Positions 16,799 through 25,308 of a stretch of DNA of 39,028 bases are shown piece by piece. How positions within the stretch are numbered: the stretch's first letter is position 1; each line of letters starts with the position of its first letter. The stretch is from Bacteroidales bacterium (GTDB lineage: Bacteria > Bacteroidota > Bacteroidia > Bacteroidales > UBA932): contig JAFUUB010000047.1 in the NCBI GenBank assembly GCA_017483985.1, forward strand, positions 1 to 39,028. Direction: 5' to 3'. A program made the position numbers and the translations under genes. Under the pieces are notes generated by a model. The model saw nothing but the letters and a program-made list of their open reading frames with translations. It was not told the DNA's origin and searched no databases.

Positions 16799-18097
16799 AT
16801 GAAAAGAATCCTCTTGTCCCTGCTCGCAGCCGGTCTCGGCCTTGCGGCTCATGCCCAGACCAGCATCTGGTTGGAGAATTACAACGAACTCGGCTATATC
16901 CAAGCGTGGACCTCGACCGGTCGGCTGAAAGCGACCGTCTCCGGGGAAGGGATCCTGACCCTGGGCAGCCCGGACCTGAAACCCGTCTCCACCGGCGGAC
17001 GGATCCTCTCGGACCGGTTCCGCGAAGGAGACTGCTGGCTGTTCAAGCAGCCGGTCGGCAAGGTGGCCCGCGGCAGTTATGTCGAATTTGATTTCTGCTT
17101 CCTCTCCTACCCGGGCTCCCCGAAATACTATGCCGTGGAGATCCTGGACGGCGGGGTATGGCATCCATCCATCGAGCCGCAGCTCGTGGCTGAAGAAGAC
17201 CCGGCCCTGAAGTATTCCTTCCGCGCACCCTGCCGCGGCATGGACGCAGAAGAGCCGAAAAACGTCCTCCAGACCTTCCGGCTCCGCAAGGCGGTCAAGG
17301 ATACCCTCTGCCTGCGGATCCGCGCCGTAGGGCCCTATAAAGGCGGCACCGGGGACGCTGCGCAGTCCGGCACCGGATTTACCGCCGACCTCAACACCAC
17401 GGCCTACATCAACGTCCTGGGCCGCGGCAAGACCAGGGACCTGCACAAGGTCCTGTGCATCGGCAACTCCTTCACCTATTACTACGGAGCCACGTTCATG
17501 CTCAAGGAAATCGCCTGGCACATGGGGCACCGGCTCCATGTCGTCGACGCCACCAAGGGCGGCCAGACCTTCGGCCAGCACCTGAAGCTGACCGTCACCA
17601 ACGACGCCATCGGCCAGGGCGGATACGATTTCGCCTTCCTCCAGGACCAGAGCCAGTCGAATTTCCGCTACGGGAGCGACCCCGAACGCTATGCGGAGCT
17701 CCGGGCGAATGCCGGCCGGATCGCCGACCGGATCCGGGAAAAGAGTCCTTCCGTCGACATCATCCATGAGAATACCTGGCGCCGGACCTCGGAAGACCCG
17801 GCCGTCCGGGTCCCGGCCATGAAGAAGGGCGCAGCCGCCATGGCGGAGGCCGAGAAGTCCCGGGTCTCCCCCATCCTGGATGCCTTCGAGCGGGTCATGT
17901 CCGAGCGGCCGGACCTCAACCTCTACCACACCGACGGGCACCATCCCAACGCCTACGGCGCCTACCTCAAGGCCTGCGTCAACTACCTGATGCTCGGCAT
18001 CGACAACCGCGGGTTCGTCGACCGGGCCCCCGACTGCCATCTGGAAACGGCGACCGCACGTTATCTCCGCACGGTCGCCGTCCAAGTCGTGAAATAA
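16799..18097 (+). CDS. DUF4886-domain SGNH-type hydrolase, exported
   Basis: The 432-residue protein has a signal peptide (cleavage after AAHAQ, about residue 20), an N-terminal beta-rich part of about 190 residues that I do not recognise, and a C-terminal DUF4886 domain from about 213. In it, VLCIGNSFTYYY gives the SGNH-type nucleophile S224 and YHTDGHHPNAYGAYL gives the Asp/His pair D379 and H382. Related domains are esterase-like and often occur near polysaccharide loci, so removal of ester groups from glycans is possible but unproven. It follows manA by 72 nt, in which a large dyad with two TTACGTAA sites suggests separate control. It is convergent with the M3 peptidase gene, leaving only 9 nt between the stops. 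Confidence 0.82.
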   Translation: MKRILLSLLAAGLGLAAHAQTSIWLENYNELGYIQAWTSTGRLKATVSGEGILTLGSPDLKPVSTGGRILSDRFREGDCWLFKQPVGKVARGSYVEFDFCFLSYPGSPKYYAVEILDGGVWHPSIEPQLVAEEDPALKYSFRAPCRGMDAEEPKNVLQTFRLRKAVKDTLCLRIRAVGPYKGGTGDAAQSGTGFTADLNTTAYINVLGRGKTRDLHKVLCIGNSFTYYYGATFMLKEIAWHMGHRLHVVDATKGGQTFGQHLKLTVTNDAIGQGGYDFAFLQDQSQSNFRYGSDPERYAELRANAGRIADRIREKSPSVDIIHENTWRRTSEDPAVRVPAMKKGAAAMAEAEKSRVSPILDAFERVMSERPDLNLYHTDGHHPNAYGAYLKACVNYLMLGIDNRGFVDRAPDCHLETATARYLRTVAVQVVK

Positions 18098-18106
18098 ACT
18101 GCAGGA

Positions 18107-20134
18107 CTATTCCAGTCCGCGGTTGCGCAGGAGGGCGCCCGGATCCGGGTCGCCGCCCTTGAACTGGCGGAAGAGGGTCATCGGCTCCTCGCTGCCGCCG
18201 CGCTCCAGGAAGGTCTGGCGGAAGGACTTCGCCACCTCGGGGTTGTACAGGCCGTGGGCCTGGAAGTACTCGAACGCATCGGTATCGAGGACCTCGGACC
18301 ACAGGGAGCGGTAATACCCGGCGCTGTAGCCGCGGGTGAAGAGGTGGTTGAAGTAGGTCGTGCGGTCGCGCGGGATGATCTCGTCGATCAGGCCCATCTC
18401 CTTGCACTTGTCGATCTCGAACTGGCGGATGGACGCCGCGTCCGTAAAGGTCGCAAGCTGCTCCGCGGTCAGTTCATGCCATTTCATGTCCAGGATGGAG
18501 GCGGCGCAGAGTTCGCCCGTCATGAATCCCTGGTTGAATTTCAGCGCATTGCCGATCTTGGCGACAAGGTCGGCCGGGATCGGTTCTCCGGTCTTCCAAT
18601 TGTTGGCATAGGCGGAGAGAATCTCCGGCTGGAAGGCCCAGTGCTCGTTGAACTGGGAGAACATCTCCACGAAATCGCGGGTCACGGAGGTGCCGCTCAC
18701 GTCGCGGTAACGGCATTTCGTCAGGAAGCCGTGGAGGGCGTGGCCGAACTCATGGAAGCAGGTCTGGACCTGGTCGATGGTCAGCATGGACGGAGTGTCC
18801 GCGGTGGCCGGCGGGAAGTTGCACACGTTGACGATGACCGGACGGACATCCTTGCCGGCGGCATCGATGTACTGGTCGCGGAAATTGTTCATCCACGCGC
18901 CGCCGCGCTTGGTGTCGCGGGTGAAGGAATCGGCATAGAAGATGCCCAGCAGCGAACCGTCGGCATCGGTCAACTTATAGGCCTTGACATCCGGATGGTA
19001 GACTTCCACCTCCGGGGCGGGCTCGACCGTGATGCCGTAGATCTTGTTGGCGGCGAAGAAGACGCCCTTGCGGACGGAGTCGATCTGGAAATAGGGCTTG
19101 GTCTGCTCCTCATCCAGATCATACTTGCGGCTGCGGACCTTCTCGGCATAGTAGAACCAGTCCCAAGGCTGGATCTTGGAGCCGGCCGGCAACACGCCCG
19201 CCTTGATGTCCTCGTCCATCACCTTCTGCATGTCGGCGATCTCCTCCTTGGCCTTCTTCATGGAAGAGGCCATGATCTCGGCGAGGAAGTTATCGACCGT
19301 GACCGGGTCGCCGGCCATCTTGTCGGCCAACAGGTACTCGGCGGAAGTCTTGTAGCCCAGGAGATTGGCCTGCTCGGTGCGGAGTTTCATGATCTCCAGG
19401 ACGATGGCGTTGTTGTCGTTGTCCCCGCCGTTGTTGCCGCGGTTGGAATAGGCCTTGAAGGCCTCTTCACGCTTGGCGCGGTCGGCGCAGGAGGTCATGA
19501 AATCGGAATACTGGGACACCGTCACGCCGATCTTGTCCTTGAAGGCATTGTTCTCGGCCAGGAGGTTGTTGCCGAATTTCTGGCTGAGGGTCGCGAGCCG
19601 GCCGTTGATCTCCTTGAAACGGGCCTGGCCTGCGGCATCGAGGTCGACACCGTTGCGGACGAAGCGGCGATAGAGTTTCTGGGTCACCATCTGCTGCTCC
19701 CGGTCGAGGGAGGCCCTGTTTTCATAGACGGCCTTGACACGGGCGAAGAAGTCGGCGTTCATGAAGATCTCGTCTTCGGCAGCCGTCATGATCGGGGTCA
19801 CTTCGTCGACCAGGGCCTGGATGGCCGGGGTCGCGTCGGATTCGGAAATATTGTAGAACACGCCGGTCACCTTGGCGAGCAGACCGCCGGACAGTTCATA
19901 GGCGGCGATGGTGTTCTCGAAGGTCGGGGCGTCCGGGCAATCGATGATGGCCTGGATTTCGGCTTTCTGCTGTTCGATGCCTTTCTGGATGGCAGGGAGA
20001 TAGTCAGCCTCGGTGATCTGGCTGAAGGGGGCGGTGCCATAGGGCGTATTCCATTCCTGAAGGAAGGGATTCTGCCGCTGGCTGCATGCGGTCATCATGA
20101 GGATGGAGGCAAATAATAGTACTGTTCTTTTCAT
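18107..20134 (-). CDS. dcp: M3-family peptidyl-dipeptidase (Dcp-like), lipoprotein
   Basis: This 675-residue zinc metallopeptidase removes dipeptides from the C-terminus of peptides. A lipoprotein signal (MMTAC, Cys17) places it in the envelope, most likely facing the periplasm. The helical N-terminal half (NPFLQEWNTPYGTAPFSQI and following) is typical of the Dcp branch. The zinc motif HEFGH is at 461-465 and the third ligand is E490 in DFVEMFSQ. The C-terminal motif YYRSLWSEVLDTDAFEYF is also typical of Dcp. A 12-bp hairpin lies between it and the upstream DUF5689 gene, so it may be a separate or only partly read-through part of that transcript. No functional link to the neighbouring nuclease genes is evident. 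The gene symbol is given by family similarity. Confidence 0.93.
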   Translation of the reverse strand: MKRTVLLFASILMMTACSQRQNPFLQEWNTPYGTAPFSQITEADYLPAIQKGIEQQKAEIQAIIDCPDAPTFENTIAAYELSGGLLAKVTGVFYNISESDATPAIQALVDEVTPIMTAAEDEIFMNADFFARVKAVYENRASLDREQQMVTQKLYRRFVRNGVDLDAAGQARFKEINGRLATLSQKFGNNLLAENNAFKDKIGVTVSQYSDFMTSCADRAKREEAFKAYSNRGNNGGDNDNNAIVLEIMKLRTEQANLLGYKTSAEYLLADKMAGDPVTVDNFLAEIMASSMKKAKEEIADMQKVMDEDIKAGVLPAGSKIQPWDWFYYAEKVRSRKYDLDEEQTKPYFQIDSVRKGVFFAANKIYGITVEPAPEVEVYHPDVKAYKLTDADGSLLGIFYADSFTRDTKRGGAWMNNFRDQYIDAAGKDVRPVIVNVCNFPPATADTPSMLTIDQVQTCFHEFGHALHGFLTKCRYRDVSGTSVTRDFVEMFSQFNEHWAFQPEILSAYANNWKTGEPIPADLVAKIGNALKFNQGFMTGELCAASILDMKWHELTAEQLATFTDAASIRQFEIDKCKEMGLIDEIIPRDRTTYFNHLFTRGYSAGYYRSLWSEVLDTDAFEYFQAHGLYNPEVAKSFRQTFLERGGSEEPMTLFRQFKGGDPDPGALLRNRGLE

Positions 20135-20150
20135 GATTGGTTTATAAGGA

Positions 20151-20178
20151 AGGAGGCCGGGCGGACCCGGCCTCCTTC
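20151..20178 (-). terminator. Strong hairpin after the DUF5689 gene
   Basis: In the minus-strand transcript AAGGAGGCCGGG and CCCGGCCTCCTT form a perfect 12-bp stem closed by a UCCG tetraloop, 3 nt after the DUF5689 stop. The T-run is poor (CCTTATAA), so it may work as a terminator, attenuator or 3'-end stabiliser. It separates the seven-gene unit from dcp. Confidence 0.65.
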
Positions 20179-20181
20179 GGT

Positions 20182-21282
20182 TTATTGCTGGATGACGATA
20201 CTGTCTTCGTCAATCAAGGTAAACTGGATGGAGCCCTGGTAGTTGGTCAGGATGCCGGTCACGCTGATCGGACACTGTCCGGAAAGGATTTTCGGATCGA
20301 GCTCTTTATCCGCGAAGCGGGCATAGCCGCTGGTACGGATCTGGACATCGGTCTGTCCCATCTTGAAGTACTGGCTCACGGCATAGGCGCCGGCATTCTT
20401 GAGCAGCAGGGCCTTGACCTCCGGATCGGACACCGGTTTGGAGTTGTCGCCCAGGGTGGCGGCGTCGAAATCGCCGGCCTCCAGGTGGGCGGTCATGCGT
20501 TCCTTGGTCAGGCCCCAGGTCTTGACGTTCCAGTCCTTGTCGGAGAGGAAGACGCGGTTCTCGGAATGGTCCTTGTCGTGGGCCTTGTTCGGGTCCGGAT
20601 ACAGCAGGCAGAAAATCTCGTTTCCGTATTTCAGTCCCTCCAGTCTTACCAGACGGCCGAAATCCGGGCCCTGCTGGGCCAGCGGACGGGTCGCCAGGTT
20701 GGCCTTGAGGTCATCCTCCGTCAATACCTTCGGCTCGACGGGGGTACCCATCCTGTCCTTGAAGATATGGGTATTGATGATGTAGTCGACCTCGATGTAG
20801 CTGGTCTCGTACTTGTCGGAGTTGTCCCCGTCGGCATCCGTGTCGGCCGCATCCTCGCCCAGGGCGTTCTGGTTGCGCCGCCAGCCCAGCTGGAGCATGC
20901 CTTCATAGTCACCGAGGGTCAGGCCGGACGGCTTGACATAGACCCAGCGGCCCACCTGGTAGTCGTTGTAGATACCGTTCTTGCCGAGTTTGATCTCGAT
21001 GGCGCCGGTCTCGTCCTGGATGTACAGGCTCTTGTAGATGTTGCCGGAACGGTCCTCGGAAACCACCTGGCCGCCGATGACCATGTTGTCGTCTTCCAGC
21101 TTGACCGGCTGGCCGGCGGTCGTATACAGGGCCTTGAGCTGGGCGATGGTCGTATTCGGGGTCATCGTCACGCCCTCGTCCACATAGACGTCGTCATATT
21201 TCACATTCACGACCGGATCCCATTCCTCGCAGGAAGCGAGCAGCACCGCCGCGGCGGCGAAAATCATTGCAAATCTTTTCAT
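20182..21282 (-). CDS. DUF5689 OB-fold lipoprotein
   Basis: The 366-residue protein has a lipoprotein signal (LLASC, Cys18) followed by acidic residues (EEWD), as often seen in surface-exposed lipoproteins of this phylum. The N-terminal half matches DUF5689: TIAQLKALYTT, then the OB-fold-like core VIGGQVVSEDRSGNIYKSLY with IQDETGAIEIKL and VGRWVYVKPSGLTLGDYEG. The C-terminal half ends with a second possible small beta domain (PISVTGILTNYQGSIQFTLI). DUF5689 genes often accompany TonB receptors, here one lying 4 nt upstream, so it probably works as that receptor's surface partner in the way SusD serves SusC. An OB-like fold and two nuclease genes in the same operon suggest nucleic acid or nucleotide as ligand, which is inference. 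It is the last gene of the seven-gene unit. Confidence 0.85.
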   Translation of the reverse strand: MKRFAMIFAAAAVLLASCEEWDPVVNVKYDDVYVDEGVTMTPNTTIAQLKALYTTAGQPVKLEDDNMVIGGQVVSEDRSGNIYKSLYIQDETGAIEIKLGKNGIYNDYQVGRWVYVKPSGLTLGDYEGMLQLGWRRNQNALGEDAADTDADGDNSDKYETSYIEVDYIINTHIFKDRMGTPVEPKVLTEDDLKANLATRPLAQQGPDFGRLVRLEGLKYGNEIFCLLYPDPNKAHDKDHSENRVFLSDKDWNVKTWGLTKERMTAHLEAGDFDAATLGDNSKPVSDPEVKALLLKNAGAYAVSQYFKMGQTDVQIRTSGYARFADKELDPKILSGQCPISVTGILTNYQGSIQFTLIDEDSIVIQQ

Positions 21283-21286
21283 GGTC

Positions 21287-24181
21287 CTAGAATCTGAAAT
21301 AAATGTTCAACATGTAATTGAAACCGCTCATGTAGAAATACTTCGGATCAAAGCGGAAGTAGCGCTCCTTGCTCTTGGTATTGCTGATGAGGCGGGTGTT
21401 CTCATAACCGCCGGTCCTGATGTCGCGGTTGTTCAGCAGGTTCTTCAGGTTCAGGGAGAAGCCCAGCTGGTATTTACGCTGGATGTACCAGGACTTGCCG
21501 ATCGAGGCGTTCATCACGAAGGCCGGGTCGAACTTCTCCTGGGCCGTCATGTACTCGACCTCCTCCATGGTCACGATGCCGTCGTTGCCGGCGGTCGCCA
21601 TGTCGGTACGGTAGACCGGGTTCATGTCCAGGTAGGCCTTGTCGAAGTACTGCGCGGCCAGGTCGATGAACCAGTAGTTGTGGTTCCAGCTCAGGCCGAG
21701 GCTGGAGGCCAGCTGCGGGGTACTCGGGACATAGTGGCGGACCGTCTCGCCGTCAGCCGTCGGATGGCTCTTCCAGTACGGGATCTTGACCCCGTAGGTG
21801 TCGGCGACGACGGAGGCGTTGTTGTCGATGGTCTGGTACATGACCGGGTTGGAGGTATAGACATAGTTGCCATAGCTCAGGACGCCTTCGACGGACAGGT
21901 CCGGAATCGGGGTCGGGACCTGGAAACCGAGTTCCATGCCGATGTGGCGCTGGTCGATGCCGGTCATCGCGAAGTTCGTGAAGGAGTGCTGGGAATCATC
22001 GTAGAAGCTCATCACGTCGGACTGGTCCTTGATATAGGTCCAGAAACCGGTCAGGCGAAGGTTGTAGCCGTTGTTGGAGAACTGGTAGTTCAGGTCCGTC
22101 GTAAAGGTCTGGACGTTCTTGACGTCCGGGATGACGGTGTTGCGGGTCCTCGGCGACATGAAGGTCTGGTTGAAGGTGGGGGCGTCGCTGAAGTAGCCGG
22201 CATTGAAGTAGATGCGGTGGCCGCCGCGGATGACGTAGGCCAGGTTGCCCTTGACCGCACCCGTGATGAAATCCTGCACGGCAGACTTGCCGTAGGAAGT
22301 CACCGGCTTACCGTCGCTGTCGTAGTTGGTGACCGGCACGCCGTCCACCAGGAAGGCGGAACCGTCATCGTTCAGGCCCGGGAAGAGGCCCTTGCGGACC
22401 AGGCCCTCGCGCCAGAAGGCGGTGTAGCCCAGGCGGCCGCCGATGGCAGCCTCGAAGCCCCTGGCCTCCGCGCGGGCGGAGAACCAGGCCTCAGTCTTGC
22501 GGACCTGCGCATAGTAGTCATAACCATACTTGTCGCCGGAGCGGACCTTGCGGGCCTCGCCGTGCTCCATCCAGTAACCCAGGTCGTTCTGGGTCATGTA
22601 CGGATTGGCGGAGAAGTCGCGGTCGGCGAAGGAGTCGACGTCCAGGAAGTAGTCACCGCCCAGCAGGTCGTACAGGACCTTGAAGTGCTCGGTGCGGTTG
22701 AACTTGGCGTTCCAGCCGCCGGTCAGGATGATGTCCCGGTCCGGGCGCCACTTGAAGCTGGCGGCGAGGTTGAGGTCGCGCTGGTCGGCGCGGCGCTCCT
22801 CGACCGCATACTTGGAGCGGCGCTGTCCGTCGATGATGTTCAGCTTGTTGACGTTGTACATGCGGTCCCAGTTGACGTGCACCACGCTCGGATCCTGGCT
22901 CTCCCAGGCGTCGCGCGCCCACATCGACTTGGACATGTTCAGGCGGTTGTACTCCTCGTCATCGTTCCAGAAGTAGCTCGGCAGGTTGCGGTAGTAGTCC
23001 GGACGCGGGTCCGGGGCGTCGTACCAGTCGAGGGCCGTCGCACCGTTCTTGCCGAAACGGTAGAGGACGGTGGCGGAGCCGCTGAACTTGTAGGACGGCG
23101 TGAAGTCGTACTTCAGGATGGCGATCGGCTCGTGGGTGATCGCCAGGCGGGAGTTGCGCATCTTGCCGTTCTGGTAACCCCAGTTGCTGTTGTACATGTT
23201 GTCCCCCATCAGGTCGTAGACCTCCTGGGTCGAGGAGTTCTGCTTGCCGCGGTTGCCCGGGGTCGCCATGAACACCAGACCCAGCCGGTGCACGTCGTCG
23301 AACTGTTTCTCGACGGCGGCATAGTAGCCGAAGGAGCGGTAGTACTGGCCCTGCACCCAGTCGTTGCCGCCCAGACGGGCGGAGGCGCTGATGGCGTAGG
23401 CCCAGCCGTTGTCCAGTTGGCCGGAGGAATAGGTCATCATCAGGCGGAGACGGTACAGGGCGCTGTTGGTCAGGATGCTTCCGCGCCAGCCCTTGCGGAC
23501 GGACGAGGCGTTGACCGGGATGTTGGTCAGGCCGTTGTAGCCGCCGATGCCCCAATCCGCGATCTCGGCGCCGTTCACCGTGTTCTTCGTGCGGGTCGCC
23601 TCGTTGAGGCCGCTCCACAGGGAGAACGGGGAATAGCCCGTGATGGCGTCGTTCATCCGCACGCCGGCCAGGTAGACGTCCTGGCTCTCCGAAGAATAAC
23701 CGCGGAGACGGAAACGGATGTCGCTGAAATTGAAGCCGGCGATCTCGTTGAACACATCGTTCTGGCCGAACAGGACGGTCGGGTTGTCGCTGTAGCCGCT
23801 GTCATCCAGGTCGAACTCGACGAGGTTCTCGACATCCACCTCGTTGACCACCTGGGACGGCGTCAGGGACAGGTTGAACATGTTCTTGACATAGCCGTCG
23901 TTGACCGTCACGTTGACCCGGGTCTCGATGAAATCCGGTGCCGTGATGACCAGGTCATACATGCCGTCCGCCAGGTCCGGGATCAGGAAGTTACCCGAGG
24001 CGTCCGACGTGGCCGTCGCAATCTCCTCCAACCCCTGCATGAGGACCAGGGTGGCCTCTGCGACCGGCTGCCGGTCGGTACGGTTGATCACCGTACCCTT
24101 GACGCCGCCCGTATACGTCTGGGCGGCAAGGCCCAGGGTGCACAGGATGGCCGCAAATGCCAGGATAAGTTTCTTTGTCAT
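21287..24181 (-). CDS. TonB-dependent outer membrane receptor with carboxypeptidase-regulatory domain
   Basis: The 964-residue protein has a signal peptide (LGLAAQ), a carboxypeptidase-regulatory-like domain at about 25-100 (GGVKGTVINRTDRQPVAEA), a plug with GFNFSDIRFRLRGYSSE and VYLAGVRMNDAITGYSPFSL, and a barrel ending in Phe (NIYFRF). No STN domain is present, so it should not signal to a FecR protein. It is paired not with SusD but with a DUF5689 lipoprotein 4 nt downstream and an exported EEP nuclease upstream. It would import the product of the two nucleases, for example oligonucleotides, nucleotides or phosphate-containing fragments; the substrate is inferred. Two in-frame ATGs (24193 and 24181) are possible; the second gives the more usual signal peptide MTKKLILAFAA. 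Confidence 0.92.
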   Translation of the reverse strand: MTKKLILAFAAILCTLGLAAQTYTGGVKGTVINRTDRQPVAEATLVLMQGLEEIATATSDASGNFLIPDLADGMYDLVITAPDFIETRVNVTVNDGYVKNMFNLSLTPSQVVNEVDVENLVEFDLDDSGYSDNPTVLFGQNDVFNEIAGFNFSDIRFRLRGYSSESQDVYLAGVRMNDAITGYSPFSLWSGLNEATRTKNTVNGAEIADWGIGGYNGLTNIPVNASSVRKGWRGSILTNSALYRLRLMMTYSSGQLDNGWAYAISASARLGGNDWVQGQYYRSFGYYAAVEKQFDDVHRLGLVFMATPGNRGKQNSSTQEVYDLMGDNMYNSNWGYQNGKMRNSRLAITHEPIAILKYDFTPSYKFSGSATVLYRFGKNGATALDWYDAPDPRPDYYRNLPSYFWNDDEEYNRLNMSKSMWARDAWESQDPSVVHVNWDRMYNVNKLNIIDGQRRSKYAVEERRADQRDLNLAASFKWRPDRDIILTGGWNAKFNRTEHFKVLYDLLGGDYFLDVDSFADRDFSANPYMTQNDLGYWMEHGEARKVRSGDKYGYDYYAQVRKTEAWFSARAEARGFEAAIGGRLGYTAFWREGLVRKGLFPGLNDDGSAFLVDGVPVTNYDSDGKPVTSYGKSAVQDFITGAVKGNLAYVIRGGHRIYFNAGYFSDAPTFNQTFMSPRTRNTVIPDVKNVQTFTTDLNYQFSNNGYNLRLTGFWTYIKDQSDVMSFYDDSQHSFTNFAMTGIDQRHIGMELGFQVPTPIPDLSVEGVLSYGNYVYTSNPVMYQTIDNNASVVADTYGVKIPYWKSHPTADGETVRHYVPSTPQLASSLGLSWNHNYWFIDLAAQYFDKAYLDMNPVYRTDMATAGNDGIVTMEEVEYMTAQEKFDPAFVMNASIGKSWYIQRKYQLGFSLNLKNLLNNRDIRTGGYENTRLISNTKSKERYFRFDPKYFYMSGFNYMLNIYFRF

Positions 24182-24204
24182 ATCGTATCTCATTTATTTT
24201 CCGT

Positions 24205-25278
24205 CTATTTGTTGCTGACGATGATGTAGGTCGGATAGTGGTCGGAATAGCCGCCGACGAAGGCACCGTTGGAATAGGTGCGGAACGGCTGGCCGGCATA
24301 CTGCCCGTCCTGCTGGGTCATGAACGGCTGGTGGAACACGCGGCCGTAATACTTCTTCTTGACGATCGGCTGGATCTGCAGGGTCCCCTTCGGCGCGTGG
24401 GCCAGGTTGTAGTTGCAGACCAGAATATCATAGATATTGCCGCCGCCCCGGTAGAACAGGGAGCTGTACCCGGCCTTGAGCATGGACAGGAACGGGGAGA
24501 AGAAATCCTCCGGTCCGACCTCCTCGATCTTCTCGCGGCCACGCATCTGCACGGCCATGCTGTCGTCGGTCGGATTGTCGTTCATATCCCCCATCGCCAC
24601 GATCTTGATGCCCGGATAGGCGGCCATCAGTTCGCGGCTGGTCTGGTACATGATCTCGCCGCCGCGGCTGCGCAGGGCGCTGCTCTTGTCGCCCAGGCGG
24701 GACGGGAGGTGCGCCACGAAGAAGGCGAACATCTCGTCGCCGAGCATGCCGCGGACCATCAGGATGTCACGGGTGCGGAAATCGGCCTTTTCCTCCTCGC
24801 TCATGCCGAAGTCCAGGTCGCTGTTGAAGTCGAACGGGATGGACCGGCTCTCCAGGAGCGTGAAGAGCTCCGGCCGGTAGAACAGGGCCACGTCGACGCC
24901 GCGGCGGTCCGGACCGTCATAGTGGACGATCTGGTAGTTGGCCTCGGCGATCTCCGGCTGGGAGACCAGGTCTTCGAGGACATGGCGGTTTTCGATCTCG
25001 CTGACACCCAGGATGGCATGCCAGGCCTTGTTCTCTTCCTTCATGGCCCGGATGACCGTCGCCATGTTCTTGAGCTTCTTGGCATACTTGGCTTCCGTCC
25101 ACTGGTTGGCGCCGTCGGGGAGGTACTCGTAGTCGTTCTTCCCTTCGTCGTGGTAGGTGTCGAAGAGGTTCTCAAGGTTGTAGAACCCGATCACGTAGCT
25201 CTTCTTGCCGCCGGCGGCCGAAAGGGTCAGCGGGGCGGCCATCAGCAGGGCCAGTAAGGTATAGAGTAACTTTTTCAT
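24205..25278 (-). CDS. Exported endonuclease/exonuclease/phosphatase (EEP) family protein
   Basis: The 357-residue protein has a signal peptide (about residues 1-21, ALLMAAPLTLSA) and a full EEP fold of the DNase I-like type. Catalytic signatures are all present: GFYNLENLFD (N34), GVSEIEN (E94), GPDRRGVDVALFY, VAHLPSR (H190), MGDMNDNPTD (D231, N233) and GGYSDHYPT (D346, H347). Family members are metal-dependent phosphodiesterases acting on DNA, RNA, or phospholipid-type substrates; the bacterial NLENLFD group is annotated as nuclease/phosphatase. With a DNA/RNA non-specific endonuclease immediately upstream (30-nt gap) and a TonB receptor downstream, it may trim nucleic acid fragments in the periplasm or at the surface. 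The precise substrate cannot be read from the sequence. Confidence 0.9.
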   Translation of the reverse strand: MKKLLYTLLALLMAAPLTLSAAGGKKSYVIGFYNLENLFDTYHDEGKNDYEYLPDGANQWTEAKYAKKLKNMATVIRAMKEENKAWHAILGVSEIENRHVLEDLVSQPEIAEANYQIVHYDGPDRRGVDVALFYRPELFTLLESRSIPFDFNSDLDFGMSEEEKADFRTRDILMVRGMLGDEMFAFFVAHLPSRLGDKSSALRSRGGEIMYQTSRELMAAYPGIKIVAMGDMNDNPTDDSMAVQMRGREKIEEVGPEDFFSPFLSMLKAGYSSLFYRGGGNIYDILVCNYNLAHAPKGTLQIQPIVKKKYYGRVFHQPFMTQQDGQYAGQPFRTYSNGAFVGGYSDHYPTYIIVSNK

Positions 25279-25308
25279 ATCACGTAGTTTAAATCATCGT
25301 CTTGAAGA

